Origin: CAYXAA01 sp964462985
Lineage (GTDB): Bacteria; Pseudomonadota; Alphaproteobacteria; Rhizobiales; Stappiaceae
Direction: 5' to 3'
NCBI GenBank assembly: GCA_964462985.1
Contig: CAYXAA010000012.1
Coordinates: 42,987-106,986 of the forward strand
Length of the DNA stretch: 64,000 bases
A program made the position numbers and the translations under genes. The notes beneath the pieces were generated by a model that had not been told where the DNA came from, searched no databases, and saw only the letters and a list, made by a program, of their open reading frames with translations. This document shows, piece after piece, positions 53,193 through 61,143 of this stretch. The stretch's first letter is position 1, and each line of letters opens with the position of its first letter.

Positions 53193-55067
53193 ATGGACAA
53201 TATAAAAGTAATTCCAGGGATTGGATTCGAATTCCCATTCTCCTTTTTGATACCGGAATCGTACTCTCCCCTTAATATTAATATTGTCCCCATCCATTCT
53301 GACGATATATTACTTCATATTGACTTTCGCTATCCTGATAATAAAATTTCTCTGAACCGCTATATTGATCAGCAATGGGGAACGGAAATACATCATGAAT
53401 TCGAATATAACGAACCGGCTTTTTCGGGGTCCATTGTTTTTCTGGAATCATCTTTTCAGATAAAGTTGGGCGACAATACTTATGATTTTCCGAGCGACCG
53501 GCCCCTGATCGGCGAAGTCTTTCATCTGTTCAGCGACTTTCGACATATCACCCTGGGAAGTTCAGATCTTCCCACGATGCGGCTTGCGCAGAGGTGGCCA
53601 TTCTTGTCGCAGCTGGGAACGCCGCCGGCCTCGAACCAGCGGGTTCAACCAGGCAATATCGCGTCCAGGGCGGTCGGCGTGACCGGCCTCGTGCTCTGCG
53701 ATGGCGAATACGATCTTCTCGAGCGGTTTCTGCAGGCCTCGGCAAAGGACTTCGATGAAGTGCTGCTTGCCGTGTACGACACGAAAGTCTTCGACCTGGG
53801 AAAGGTTCGGCAGCTGCAAAGCCGGTTCTTTGGACTTCGCTATGTCGTTGCCGAGCACCTCTACGGTGCCTCAGGCCACCTTTCCAGAACGAATGGAAGT
53901 CTTTTCCTGAACGTCGTCTGCGGGGCTGCGCGCTACAAGAACATCGTCTTCATCGGATTGGACAAGGGCCTGCATTTTCCGGTGCGTAGAATCATAAAGG
54001 ATCATCGGCTGCGGACCCGCCAGGATCAGTTTGTTCTGGTCTCCGACCACAATGGCAAGCCGGGCGACCTTCTGGCCATGTCATTTTCACCCGAAGCCTG
54101 CTTCCAAAATTCTGCGTCAGGCGCTTCCCTGGCCAAGGAAGAGCTCGTTCGGCGACGTGTGTTGCGCACCCCAATACGGTCGGACTGCCTGAGCGGCGAC
54201 TGGTCTCTCAATGTTGCCGATATGGTCGACGACAGCTTCCGGGCGAATGCGTCGGTTCGACTCAGGCGTCCCAGCGGAACCAGCCCCACCGTGGCGAAGA
54301 GCAAGCCGGCCGTGCTTTTTCTGGTCATCTCCTGCAAAAAATACAGGAGCAAGCAGCAGCTGATCCGGGACACCTGGGCAAAAGACGTGGTTCGGGCCAA
54401 CTTCGAATACGTCTTCGTGGAAGGCGACCCGACAATCGAACAGGCAACCCTTATCGGCGACCAGCTTTTTGTGCCGGTGCCGGATTCCTATGAGTATCTG
54501 CCGGGGAAGGTCCTTGAGGCCGTTCGTTCATCCATTCGGCTCTTCGATCCTGAATACATCTTCAAGATCGATGATGATTGCGTGTGCAACGTTCAGAAGT
54601 TTCTTGAATTCGACTACACGTCATTTGACTATATCGGCACCGACGTAAGCATTGGTCGTCTATCCTATGTCGACTGGCACACCGGCGCCACAAGCAACAG
54701 CCAACTGAGTGATCTCCTGTTCGAGATCGAGGATAGTCAAACCTGGTATGACGGACAGGGCGGATATCTCCTGAGCCGGAAAGCCGCATCTGAAATGGTC
54801 GCCCTCCAAGAGGACAAACTCCAGCACATTCTGGAGGATTATGCTGTCGGCCGCGCGCTGTCCCAGCTCGGATACACGGCAGATCGGACGACGTCGACGT
54901 TCCGGGGCATCCGCGAGAAGTACATTTCGAAAGCTTCGGACTTCGACCGCGTTGTTATCAGCGACATCGGCAACAGTGATCGTTTCAGAACCGTCTATGG
55001 TGAAATCTGCGCCCTGAATGACGCTTATCTGGAAAGATTGGCTCATGAACAGCCGACGATTGCGTAG
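53193..55067 (+). CDS. Galectin-like domain fused to GT31-type galactosyltransferase
   Basis: A 624-residue protein. Residues ~5-112 resemble a galectin carbohydrate-recognition domain: His42-x-Asp44-x-Arg46 (LLHIDFRY), Asn55, Trp62 (QQWG), Glu65 and His67, with the galectin spacing H-x-N-x-R, N-7-W-3-E-2-R except that Asn is Asp and the last Arg is His. Residues ~165-300 look alpha/beta (VTGLVLCDGEYDLLERFL) but I do not recognise them. Residues ~365-610 fit GT31: RDTW (392-395), KIDDDC (DDD 460-462), GQGGYLLS and LEDYAVG. This should be a beta-galactosyl- or N-acetylhexosaminyl-type transferase for the capsule. The first ~330 bases are strikingly AT-rich. No signal peptide or membrane anchor is seen. 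Confidence 0.7.
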   Translation: MDNIKVIPGIGFEFPFSFLIPESYSPLNINIVPIHSDDILLHIDFRYPDNKISLNRYIDQQWGTEIHHEFEYNEPAFSGSIVFLESSFQIKLGDNTYDFPSDRPLIGEVFHLFSDFRHITLGSSDLPTMRLAQRWPFLSQLGTPPASNQRVQPGNIASRAVGVTGLVLCDGEYDLLERFLQASAKDFDEVLLAVYDTKVFDLGKVRQLQSRFFGLRYVVAEHLYGASGHLSRTNGSLFLNVVCGAARYKNIVFIGLDKGLHFPVRRIIKDHRLRTRQDQFVLVSDHNGKPGDLLAMSFSPEACFQNSASGASLAKEELVRRRVLRTPIRSDCLSGDWSLNVADMVDDSFRANASVRLRRPSGTSPTVAKSKPAVLFLVISCKKYRSKQQLIRDTWAKDVVRANFEYVFVEGDPTIEQATLIGDQLFVPVPDSYEYLPGKVLEAVRSSIRLFDPEYIFKIDDDCVCNVQKFLEFDYTSFDYIGTDVSIGRLSYVDWHTGATSNSQLSDLLFEIEDSQTWYDGQGGYLLSRKAASEMVALQEDKLQHILEDYAVGRALSQLGYTADRTTSTFRGIREKYISKASDFDRVVISDIGNSDRFRTVYGEICALNDAYLERLAHEQPTIA

Positions 55068-55342
55068 TCTTCAATGCTGGCAAGACGGTCTTCGGGACGG
55101 TTGAGAGGCAAGCATCTCGATGACGTAATCGGCGCGCGGCACAACGTTAACCGGTTTCGGCCCGCTTTCGCGTTGTCGCTGCCCGGATCGGCCAACCTGA
55201 AGCCCGTCAATCTCCTTGCCATGAGGTCCAGGCGTGTGCGATCGCAAGTCCGACCGATTCTTTTGGCTCTCGTGCGATGAGTCCAAGCTAGACTTACGCT
55301 TTACGGCAATTTCAAAAAATATCCGCAATGCAAGGCAGGGCC

Positions 55343-56002
55343 ATGAGTAAAAAGACCTATAGGTATGTCTTCGTGTTTACCTACGGCCGCTCTGGCTCAA
55401 CGCTCCTAATGGGCTTTCTTAATCGCCTTCCAGGCTTCTGCATTCGCGGCGAGAACTACATGGCTCTTGCGCACCTTTATCGCTTTCATCGAGCTGCCGA
55501 GAACATGACACGGCAGCGGGCCAAGACATCCGATCAGCCCACACATCCATGGTACGGCGTTGATCTGATTGATGCTTCGGAGCTTCGGCGTAAGTTGCGA
55601 ATTCTGTTCACCGACTCCATTCTCCAGCCTGGGCCGGACAGCCGCGTGCTCGGATTCAAGGAAATTCGGATACAACGAAAGGACATTCCAGATCTTGACG
55701 ATTTTCTCGCATGGCTGGAAGAGACGTTCGTCGACGTCAAGTTCATCTTCAACCATCGCCGCATCAGCGATACGGCCAAAAGCAAATGGTGGCGCGATAC
55801 ACCACACTCACATGCCATCATCCACGGAATGGACAGACGCCTCAGGGAAAGCCGATTTGCGGCGGCCCGAAATGTCTTCCATGTCCAGTATGAGGACTTC
55901 GTGAGCGATCCGAGTCATGCGGCAGACTTGGCGAAATTTGTCGGCGCCCAGTTTGATGAAGATGCTTATCGTCAAGTTCTTGCGACAAGCCATTCTTACT
56001 AG
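55343..56002 (+). CDS. Sulfotransferase-like protein
   Basis: A 219-residue P-loop protein. YGRSGSTLLMGFLN (14-27) is the 5'-phosphosulfate-binding loop for PAPS, and FNHRRISDTAKSKWW (~140) has the Arg...Ser arrangement of the 3'-phosphate site. It should transfer sulfate from PAPS to a sugar hydroxyl. I use the ATG at 55343 after AGGG. It lies 275 bases after the galectin/GT31 gene in the same direction and faces the RTX protease gene. Its place suggests capsule modification. Confidence 0.82.
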   Translation: MSKKTYRYVFVFTYGRSGSTLLMGFLNRLPGFCIRGENYMALAHLYRFHRAAENMTRQRAKTSDQPTHPWYGVDLIDASELRRKLRILFTDSILQPGPDSRVLGFKEIRIQRKDIPDLDDFLAWLEETFVDVKFIFNHRRISDTAKSKWWRDTPHSHAIIHGMDRRLRESRFAAARNVFHVQYEDFVSDPSHAADLAKFVGAQFDEDAYRQVLATSHSY

Positions 56003-56024
56003 TGCGGGGTGATCGCCCAGCCAA

Positions 56025-56038
56025 AGGTGACGTCACCT
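56025..56038. repeat. 14-base perfect palindrome
   Basis: AGGTGACGTCACCT between the convergent sulfotransferase and RTX protease genes. It could be part of a terminator or a protein-binding site. No T-tract follows. Confidence 0.4.
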
Positions 56039-56123
56039 CCCGATAGGGCGGTGTCGCCGGTCCGGCAGCAGCGCCCAGCCGGATCACCATGGGCGTCCAG
56101 CTGGGCGTATTGGAGGGACCTGG

Positions 56124-57818
56124 TCAGAACAGGAAATCGTCGGCCGTCACGTCGGCAAGCGATGTGTTCCAGAGCACGATCGTTCCAGAGCCAGTATCGA
56201 TCGAGACGTCCGATCCGCTCTGGCTGATCGACAAGGCCTCGAAACCCGAGAGGCCGAACGCCGTCAGATCGATGGTGTCGTCGCCATTGCGATCGAAGCC
56301 GCCGACAAAGCTTGTCTCGAAGCCGGCTTCAAACACCAGCAGATCGTCGCCACTACCGCCGAAGAGCTGATCGTTGCCGCCGCCGCCGATCAGCGTGTCG
56401 TTGCCACCACCGCCGAAGAGGGTGTCATTGCCGGCTCCTCCGTTGAGGACATCGACGCCGTCATCGCTTGAGCCGTAGATCAGGTCCGATCCTGCACCGC
56501 CGTTGAGCGTGTCATTGCCGGCACCGCCGCCTATGGTGTCATTTCCGGCGCCTCCGGAGATGAAATCCGCTCCGACCCCACCCCAAGCGACGTCTCTGCC
56601 GTCACCGCCGTAGAGTTCGTCGGCCCCTGCGCCGCCGAACAGCGTGTCATGCCATGCACCACCGTAAAGAACGTCGTCGCCGGCGCCTCCACCGAGTTCG
56701 TCGGCGCCACCTCCCCCGAAGATCGTGTCATTGCCGGCGCCACCGTAGAGGGAGTCGAAGCCTGCAAATCCCGAGATATGATCGTTGCCGTTGTTGCCAC
56801 TGATAAAGTTGCCGGCGTTATTGCCGACAATGATGTCGTTGCCGGAGCCTCCGATCACGTTCTCGATGTAGTTGATCACCCGGCCGTCGACGGTCACCTC
56901 CGTCATGACGGCGATGTTGTTTTCGCTGGCGCCGACGGTGGAGAACGTTCCCGGCACCAGGCTGATATTGAGGTCGCCGGTCTGGTTGGAGAAATCGAAG
57001 GTGTCTCTGCCGCCCGCGTCCCATACCGTCAGGATTGCCGTTCGGCCCGATCCTTCAATGAGCCCGCCATCATCCAGGGCATAGGTATCACCTTCGCCGA
57101 AATAGCTGGTGTTTCCCGGGCGCGTGGTCGTATTGGCACCATAGAGGATCTGCAGGGCCTGAATGTCGTAGATCATCGGCGTGAGTGGCCAGTCCTGATT
57201 GTAGTAGAACTGGCCCGCCTCACTCGGATGCGGGACGTACGACATGACGGTGTACTGGTTGTTGTTGGTCGGATCTCCCGCGAAATTGTTCGGATCTTCG
57301 TTCGGATGATGCAGGCCAAGGGCATGACCGAGCTCATGCAGGAATGTGTTCCAACTGGTATGTCCAAGCTCGTTGACGATCTGGTCCGGATTGGTGGTGT
57401 TGACCCACAGGTCGCCATGGTGATCGGGCCTTCCAAGCACTCCCGGGAAGTCAGCGACGAAGCCGTACAAGCCCGTGGAATTGAAGGCGCCGGAGCCGAA
57501 AACGAGATCGCCGAAGCCGCCCGAGATCGTGCCTGGTTCGAGGTTGATGTTTGCGACCTCGTTCCAGGCAGCAATGGCCAGTTCGGCTAGGGCTCGCTCA
57601 GCCCCGTTCATCGCGAAACCCGACGTCATCGGCAGATAGAAGTCCGGATCATTGTATGCCGAAACCAGCCAGGCATCTGCGACGCCGTCGAAATTGGTAT
57701 CGACCTGGGAGTAGTAAGACGGCATCGTTGTCGTCAAAAACGAATACGTGATCGTTTGACTGCCGTCGTGCCAGCCGGTCGCACCGCTCACCAGCAGTGA
57801 CCTTGCGTCAGTTCCCAT
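56124..57818 (-). CDS. RTX-repeat metalloprotease (M10 serralysin-like), exported
   Basis: A ~564-residue extracellular protease. The zinc site HELGHALGLHH (~161-171) and the Met-turn YTVMSYV (~190) define the metzincin/serralysin group. A long block (~335-525) has about fifteen GGxGxDxUx calcium-binding nonapeptides (GNDTLFGG, GNDTLIGG and similar). The C-terminus VTADDFLF is a typical type I secretion end. I use the ATG at 57818, after GGGGGC. A GTG at 57860 would add 14 residues. No type I exporter genes are in the window. The nonapeptide region is internally repetitive at DNA level. Confidence 0.9.
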   Translation of the reverse strand: MGTDARSLLVSGATGWHDGSQTITYSFLTTTMPSYYSQVDTNFDGVADAWLVSAYNDPDFYLPMTSGFAMNGAERALAELAIAAWNEVANINLEPGTISGGFGDLVFGSGAFNSTGLYGFVADFPGVLGRPDHHGDLWVNTTNPDQIVNELGHTSWNTFLHELGHALGLHHPNEDPNNFAGDPTNNNQYTVMSYVPHPSEAGQFYYNQDWPLTPMIYDIQALQILYGANTTTRPGNTSYFGEGDTYALDDGGLIEGSGRTAILTVWDAGGRDTFDFSNQTGDLNISLVPGTFSTVGASENNIAVMTEVTVDGRVINYIENVIGGSGNDIIVGNNAGNFISGNNGNDHISGFAGFDSLYGGAGNDTIFGGGGADELGGGAGDDVLYGGAWHDTLFGGAGADELYGGDGRDVAWGGVGADFISGGAGNDTIGGGAGNDTLNGGAGSDLIYGSSDDGVDVLNGGAGNDTLFGGGGNDTLIGGGGNDQLFGGSGDDLLVFEAGFETSFVGGFDRNGDDTIDLTAFGLSGFEALSISQSGSDVSIDTGSGTIVLWNTSLADVTADDFLF

Positions 57819-57985
57819 CCCTACAGCCCCCGTTAGAACCCTGTCAGAAATTGCAGACACGCAGGCCGGCGTTCGAACCGGCCTGAACGTCTTCGCACGG
57901 GGAGTATTTCGGGCGACCCTTTATAATGTCTTGCTTTTTCGTTTGTTTCTGCCTGAATTGAGCCCGTGCCGTAGGAGAGCAAACA

Positions 57986-58435
57986 TTGCCGAGCCAGGAA
58001 AGACCATCCGTGATAGTGCCTAGACAACACTTTCGCAGACAGCGCAGGATGCCGGTGCAAGGTTTTAAGCGCGCCGCGGCGGCAATTCAGGCCGCGTCCC
58101 AACGCATCCAGCCCCGACGGCTGTTCCTGATCGTGTCGATGACGCTCCTCGGCTTCGTCTTGGCGCCTGCAAGCGCGTCATCGGATGGGTCATCGTGCCT
58201 CCTCCTCGAGGCGGCCGCATCGAAGATCTGCGCCGCAAGGGTAGCCTGCGAACCCCACAAGGCCGAACTCGAGGTCCTGACGGATGCTTTCTGTGGGTGC
58301 CTTCGCGGGCAAGAGCCCAGCCCTAAGGCCGAGATTGCGATACGCGATGCCTTATCGGCCGGCACGACCACCTTTGCCTGCTGCGCGGGCAACGCGATCT
58401 CACGACGGCCGGACCTGTGCGAGAACAGGGGTTAG
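57986..58435 (+). CDS. Hypothetical small exported protein with eight cysteines
   Basis: Up to 149 residues. TTG at 57986 follows TAGGAG at eight bases; an ATG at 58049 is the alternative. A basic N-terminus is followed by one hydrophobic segment (RRLFLIVSMTLLGFVLAP, ~44-61) ending in ASASS, like a signal peptide, and then ~85 residues with eight cysteines (S-S-C, K-I-C, V-A-C, F-C-G-C, A-C-C, D-L-C). Such a pattern suggests disulfides after export. I recognise no family. It lies alone between two leftward units; weak support. Confidence 0.4.
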   Translation: MPSQERPSVIVPRQHFRRQRRMPVQGFKRAAAAIQAASQRIQPRRLFLIVSMTLLGFVLAPASASSDGSSCLLLEAAASKICAARVACEPHKAELEVLTDAFCGCLRGQEPSPKAEIAIRDALSAGTTTFACCAGNAISRRPDLCENRG

Positions 58436-58537
58436 GCGGTAGCGCCGGCCCAAGTTCACGCTATCAGGTCCCGGCGGTCAGGAGGGCGTCTGGACGATCT
58501 CCATCACCATCCGGGCCAAGTGCGTGGCAAGCTCGCC

Positions 58538-59396
58538 TTAGCTCATACCTTGAAAGAGGTCGGTATCATCCTCCGGCAGAGCCATGTCGAACAGTTCGTC
58601 ACGACCGAAGAAAAGCTGTGCGGCGCGCCGGTTAGACTCCGCAAATCTTTCCAAGATCGCCTGGCGCTGGTGAACGCTGTAAATGTACTTTTTGTGATGG
58701 CTCTCGTCCGCCGTGCGCGCCGCCGCGTCGATCAAGCGCATGCGGAGGCCCGGACGCAGCGGCATCAAGTCCAGATTGCGTAGGATCTCCAGTGCGGCCG
58801 GAGAAATGGAGTCGTTGTCGCGCCGCCGTGGCTCGATAGCCACATCGGGGAGCACAGCGCGCAAAAATGCTTCCGCGGTGTTACCCTTCATGAGACAGAA
58901 ATGAACGTTCTGGATATCCAGATATTCACACCAGCGAAGCCCTAAATCGTCATAGTAAAGCCAAAAATACTCCGAGATTGTATTGAGAAACTCCCTTGGC
59001 GATAACTTATATTTTTTCTCATCGTGCGGCCAACGAACATTCTGGTTATACCACGACATAAGCCAATCGTCTTGGCGTCGCAAAAAGAAATATATCTCAA
59101 TCTCAAAATTCTTCTTTAAAAACTCTAGGAATGAAAGATCGGTCAGGGTGCAAAAATCCTCACCTGAAACGATAATGGTGTGTGCATCACCACACCCTCT
59201 CGTGATGTGATCAAGAAGGTCTTGGCCATACATTTCCCCCCCGTTTGATAGCAAAGACCATTCCTCGATGATTATCCCTTTTCGCCGGATACCAATATCC
59301 TGATTCGGCGAGAACACTCCGATTACCCGCAAGCGTTCGCTGCAGAGTCGTTGTTCCCGTTCGATGAATACCGGCGTGAATGACAAGTCTTCTCAT
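58538..59396 (-). pseudogene. Sulfotransferase-like gene interrupted by a frameshift at a G7 tract
   Basis: The N-terminal part starts at the ATG at 59396: MRRLVIHAGIHRTGTTTLQR holds a PAPS-type P-loop and runs to ...VFAIKRG. The C-terminal part, in the next frame, runs from EMYGQDLLDHITRG (59235 leftwards) through VSGEDFCTL and LRRQDDWLMSWYNQN to the stop at 58538. The frames meet at seven consecutive G on the coding strand (59236-59242). With six G the two join into one ~285-residue protein of normal sulfotransferase-family layout. It is 28 bases after the preceding sulfotransferase gene in the same operon. The C-terminal half is AT-richer than average. It is either inactivated, phase-variable or a sequencing error. 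Confidence 0.8.
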
Positions 59397-59424
59397 TTTA
59401 TTCTCTGAGCAGGAATATAAAAGC

Positions 59425-60141
59425 CTAAATCGGAAGTTTCGGCGCCGGAACAACGTCAAGATACGCCTGGAATTCGGACCAGTTCTCAAACCCCTCACTG
59501 ACGGCTCTAGTGTATTGCTTACGCGTATCGGCAGACAAATCAGATGCTTTCGCTTCCGATCCGATGAAGTCGAGAATTCGCTGCATCTCCCCCAACTCGG
59601 TGTAATGGCCGTAGACCACCGTGATCGCGTTTACGACTTCAGTGCATCTCCGAAAGAAATGGCCGTAGGCAGCAACATGACTATCCCATGTCTCTGGTGT
59701 AAATCGTACCGGTTCTTGCAGGCGACTATCATCGATGTTTTTTGTACCGTTGGTAATGAGCCAAATTCCTGTTCTCTGTGCTCTTAGGAGCGAGGCGTAG
59801 ACCTCGATCGGATCCCGAACAAGGATGATCTTCTTCCACTGGTCCGAGCGAAGCACCCATCGCAAGTGCGGAACATGGCGGGTGTGCTCCTGAAACATCT
59901 TGAACCCGAAGTGTTGACTTGAGTTCAACCGTCGCAAGGTCTGAATGAACAAGACTGGATCGGCATCCCGTTTCTCTGGCGTCAAATCCGGCATCCTGTC
60001 CCGGTGCCAGTCACTCAGTTCTATTCGTCCGCGCTTGAACACCTCTCCGTGGCATTGAATGTCGGGGGCCGAATTCAACAGGCTCACCAGATGATACGAG
60101 CCGGTGCGCGGATATGCGTAGATGACGAACTTGTTTGGCAT
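59425..60141 (-). CDS. Sulfotransferase (Stf0/LPS-sulfotransferase-like)
   Basis: A 238-residue protein with the PAPS loop YAYPRTGSYHLVSLLNS near residue 10 and the 3'-phosphate motif LVRDPIEVYASLLRAQ near 105. These are the two PAPS-binding motifs of sulfotransferases of the Stf0 and related bacterial groups. It lies 15 bases after the methyltransferase gene and 28 before the frameshifted sulfotransferase. The acceptor is probably a sugar of the surface polysaccharide or a glycolipid. Confidence 0.84.
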   Translation of the reverse strand: MPNKFVIYAYPRTGSYHLVSLLNSAPDIQCHGEVFKRGRIELSDWHRDRMPDLTPEKRDADPVLFIQTLRRLNSSQHFGFKMFQEHTRHVPHLRWVLRSDQWKKIILVRDPIEVYASLLRAQRTGIWLITNGTKNIDDSRLQEPVRFTPETWDSHVAAYGHFFRRCTEVVNAITVVYGHYTELGEMQRILDFIGSEAKASDLSADTRKQYTRAVSEGFENWSEFQAYLDVVPAPKLPI

Positions 60142-60156
60142 AGGAAGCTTTTAGTC

Positions 60157-60819
60157 CTAGCTGGCTGACGGAGTTTTCTGTTCGATTTTTCGTGACAGGG
60201 CGGACATGTATCTTAGTGCCGCGGAAGGATGCCAATTCTGGGGCTTTCTGAAGACACCGACGGTATCTCCCCATTTGCTCTCGGCAAACTTTCCCTGGTT
60301 GAGAATTGCGGCATGGCGCCGTGGCGCAATCTCGGCCATTTTCTCCAGATCAGCCTTGGACCAATCGGTTGTCGCCTCGATGCATTCCAACCCTGCCCAT
60401 GTGGCGATGGCATGCATGCCGTCGCGGTAAAAGCGCCAACAATCTGTAGGAGCCCTGTGCTCATGACCTCGCGATGGGGCGATGTGGATCATGAATCCAC
60501 CAGGCTTGAGAACACGCGCCATCTCCAGAAAGGACAGCCAGAACATTGAATTGTGTTCCAGCATCTGGCCACTGATGACGGCATCGTAGGATGCGTCGGC
60601 CATCGGCCAGAGGAAAGGGTCGGTCGCCACGATGTCAACGTTGAAGCGCTTTACAAGGTCCAGCCCCTCGTAGCGCCAAGCCATATTCTCGAAAAGCTCG
60701 CGGAAGGGAGGTGTCGTTGCGTTGGCTGACGCGGATCCGACTTCCAGAACCGTCCCGGTGCGGGTCTTTAGGTAGCGTTGCGCACAATCCCTCATGTGCC
60801 AGATCGAACTGGGGTGCAT
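60157..60819 (-). CDS. SAM-dependent methyltransferase
   Basis: A 220-residue class I methyltransferase. VLEVGSASANATTPPF (~23) is motif I in a slightly unusual form (G-S-A-S instead of G-x-G-x-G), VDIVATD motif II, DAVISGQMLEH motif IV and ARVLKPGGFM motif V/VI. AAGGAGG lies six bases before the ATG at 60819, a strong ribosome site that fixes the start. It is the first gene of a leftward unit with two sulfotransferase genes, so O-methylation of the polysaccharide is a likely role. Confidence 0.85.
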   Translation of the reverse strand: MHPSSIWHMRDCAQRYLKTRTGTVLEVGSASANATTPPFRELFENMAWRYEGLDLVKRFNVDIVATDPFLWPMADASYDAVISGQMLEHNSMFWLSFLEMARVLKPGGFMIHIAPSRGHEHRAPTDCWRFYRDGMHAIATWAGLECIEATTDWSKADLEKMAEIAPRRHAAILNQGKFAESKWGDTVGVFRKPQNWHPSAALRYMSALSRKIEQKTPSAS

Positions 60820-61143
60820 TGGAAGCCTCCTTCCGGCGAGGTAGCGATGGCATGGCCATGCGTTTGTCGACTGCAAGACACAACCTGTCGGAGTGGCGCA
60901 CGTCAAGCACTACCACCCAAGCGGCACCGATGAACCGGCTCATTCGGTGACGCAAGCGGATATGAGAGAGTACCGGGGCATTTCCGAACGGTCCAATTAG
61001 AGCGCGACAGGTGATTGAAGCCCTATTTCGCCGATCTATGACAATTATAGTTCCAGGTACATCTTGCCACTCTCAAGTATCAAACCGTGCGATTTACTTT
61101 TGACCGCACGGAAAGCCCTTCGCCGGCAGAACGATAGCGAACC

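Noticed and set aside
56330..56830. Tandem-repeat-like DNA that could be mistaken for a satellite or CRISPR-like array
   Set aside because: The periodicity is 27 bases and translates in frame into RTX nonapeptides of the metalloprotease. There are no unique spacers.
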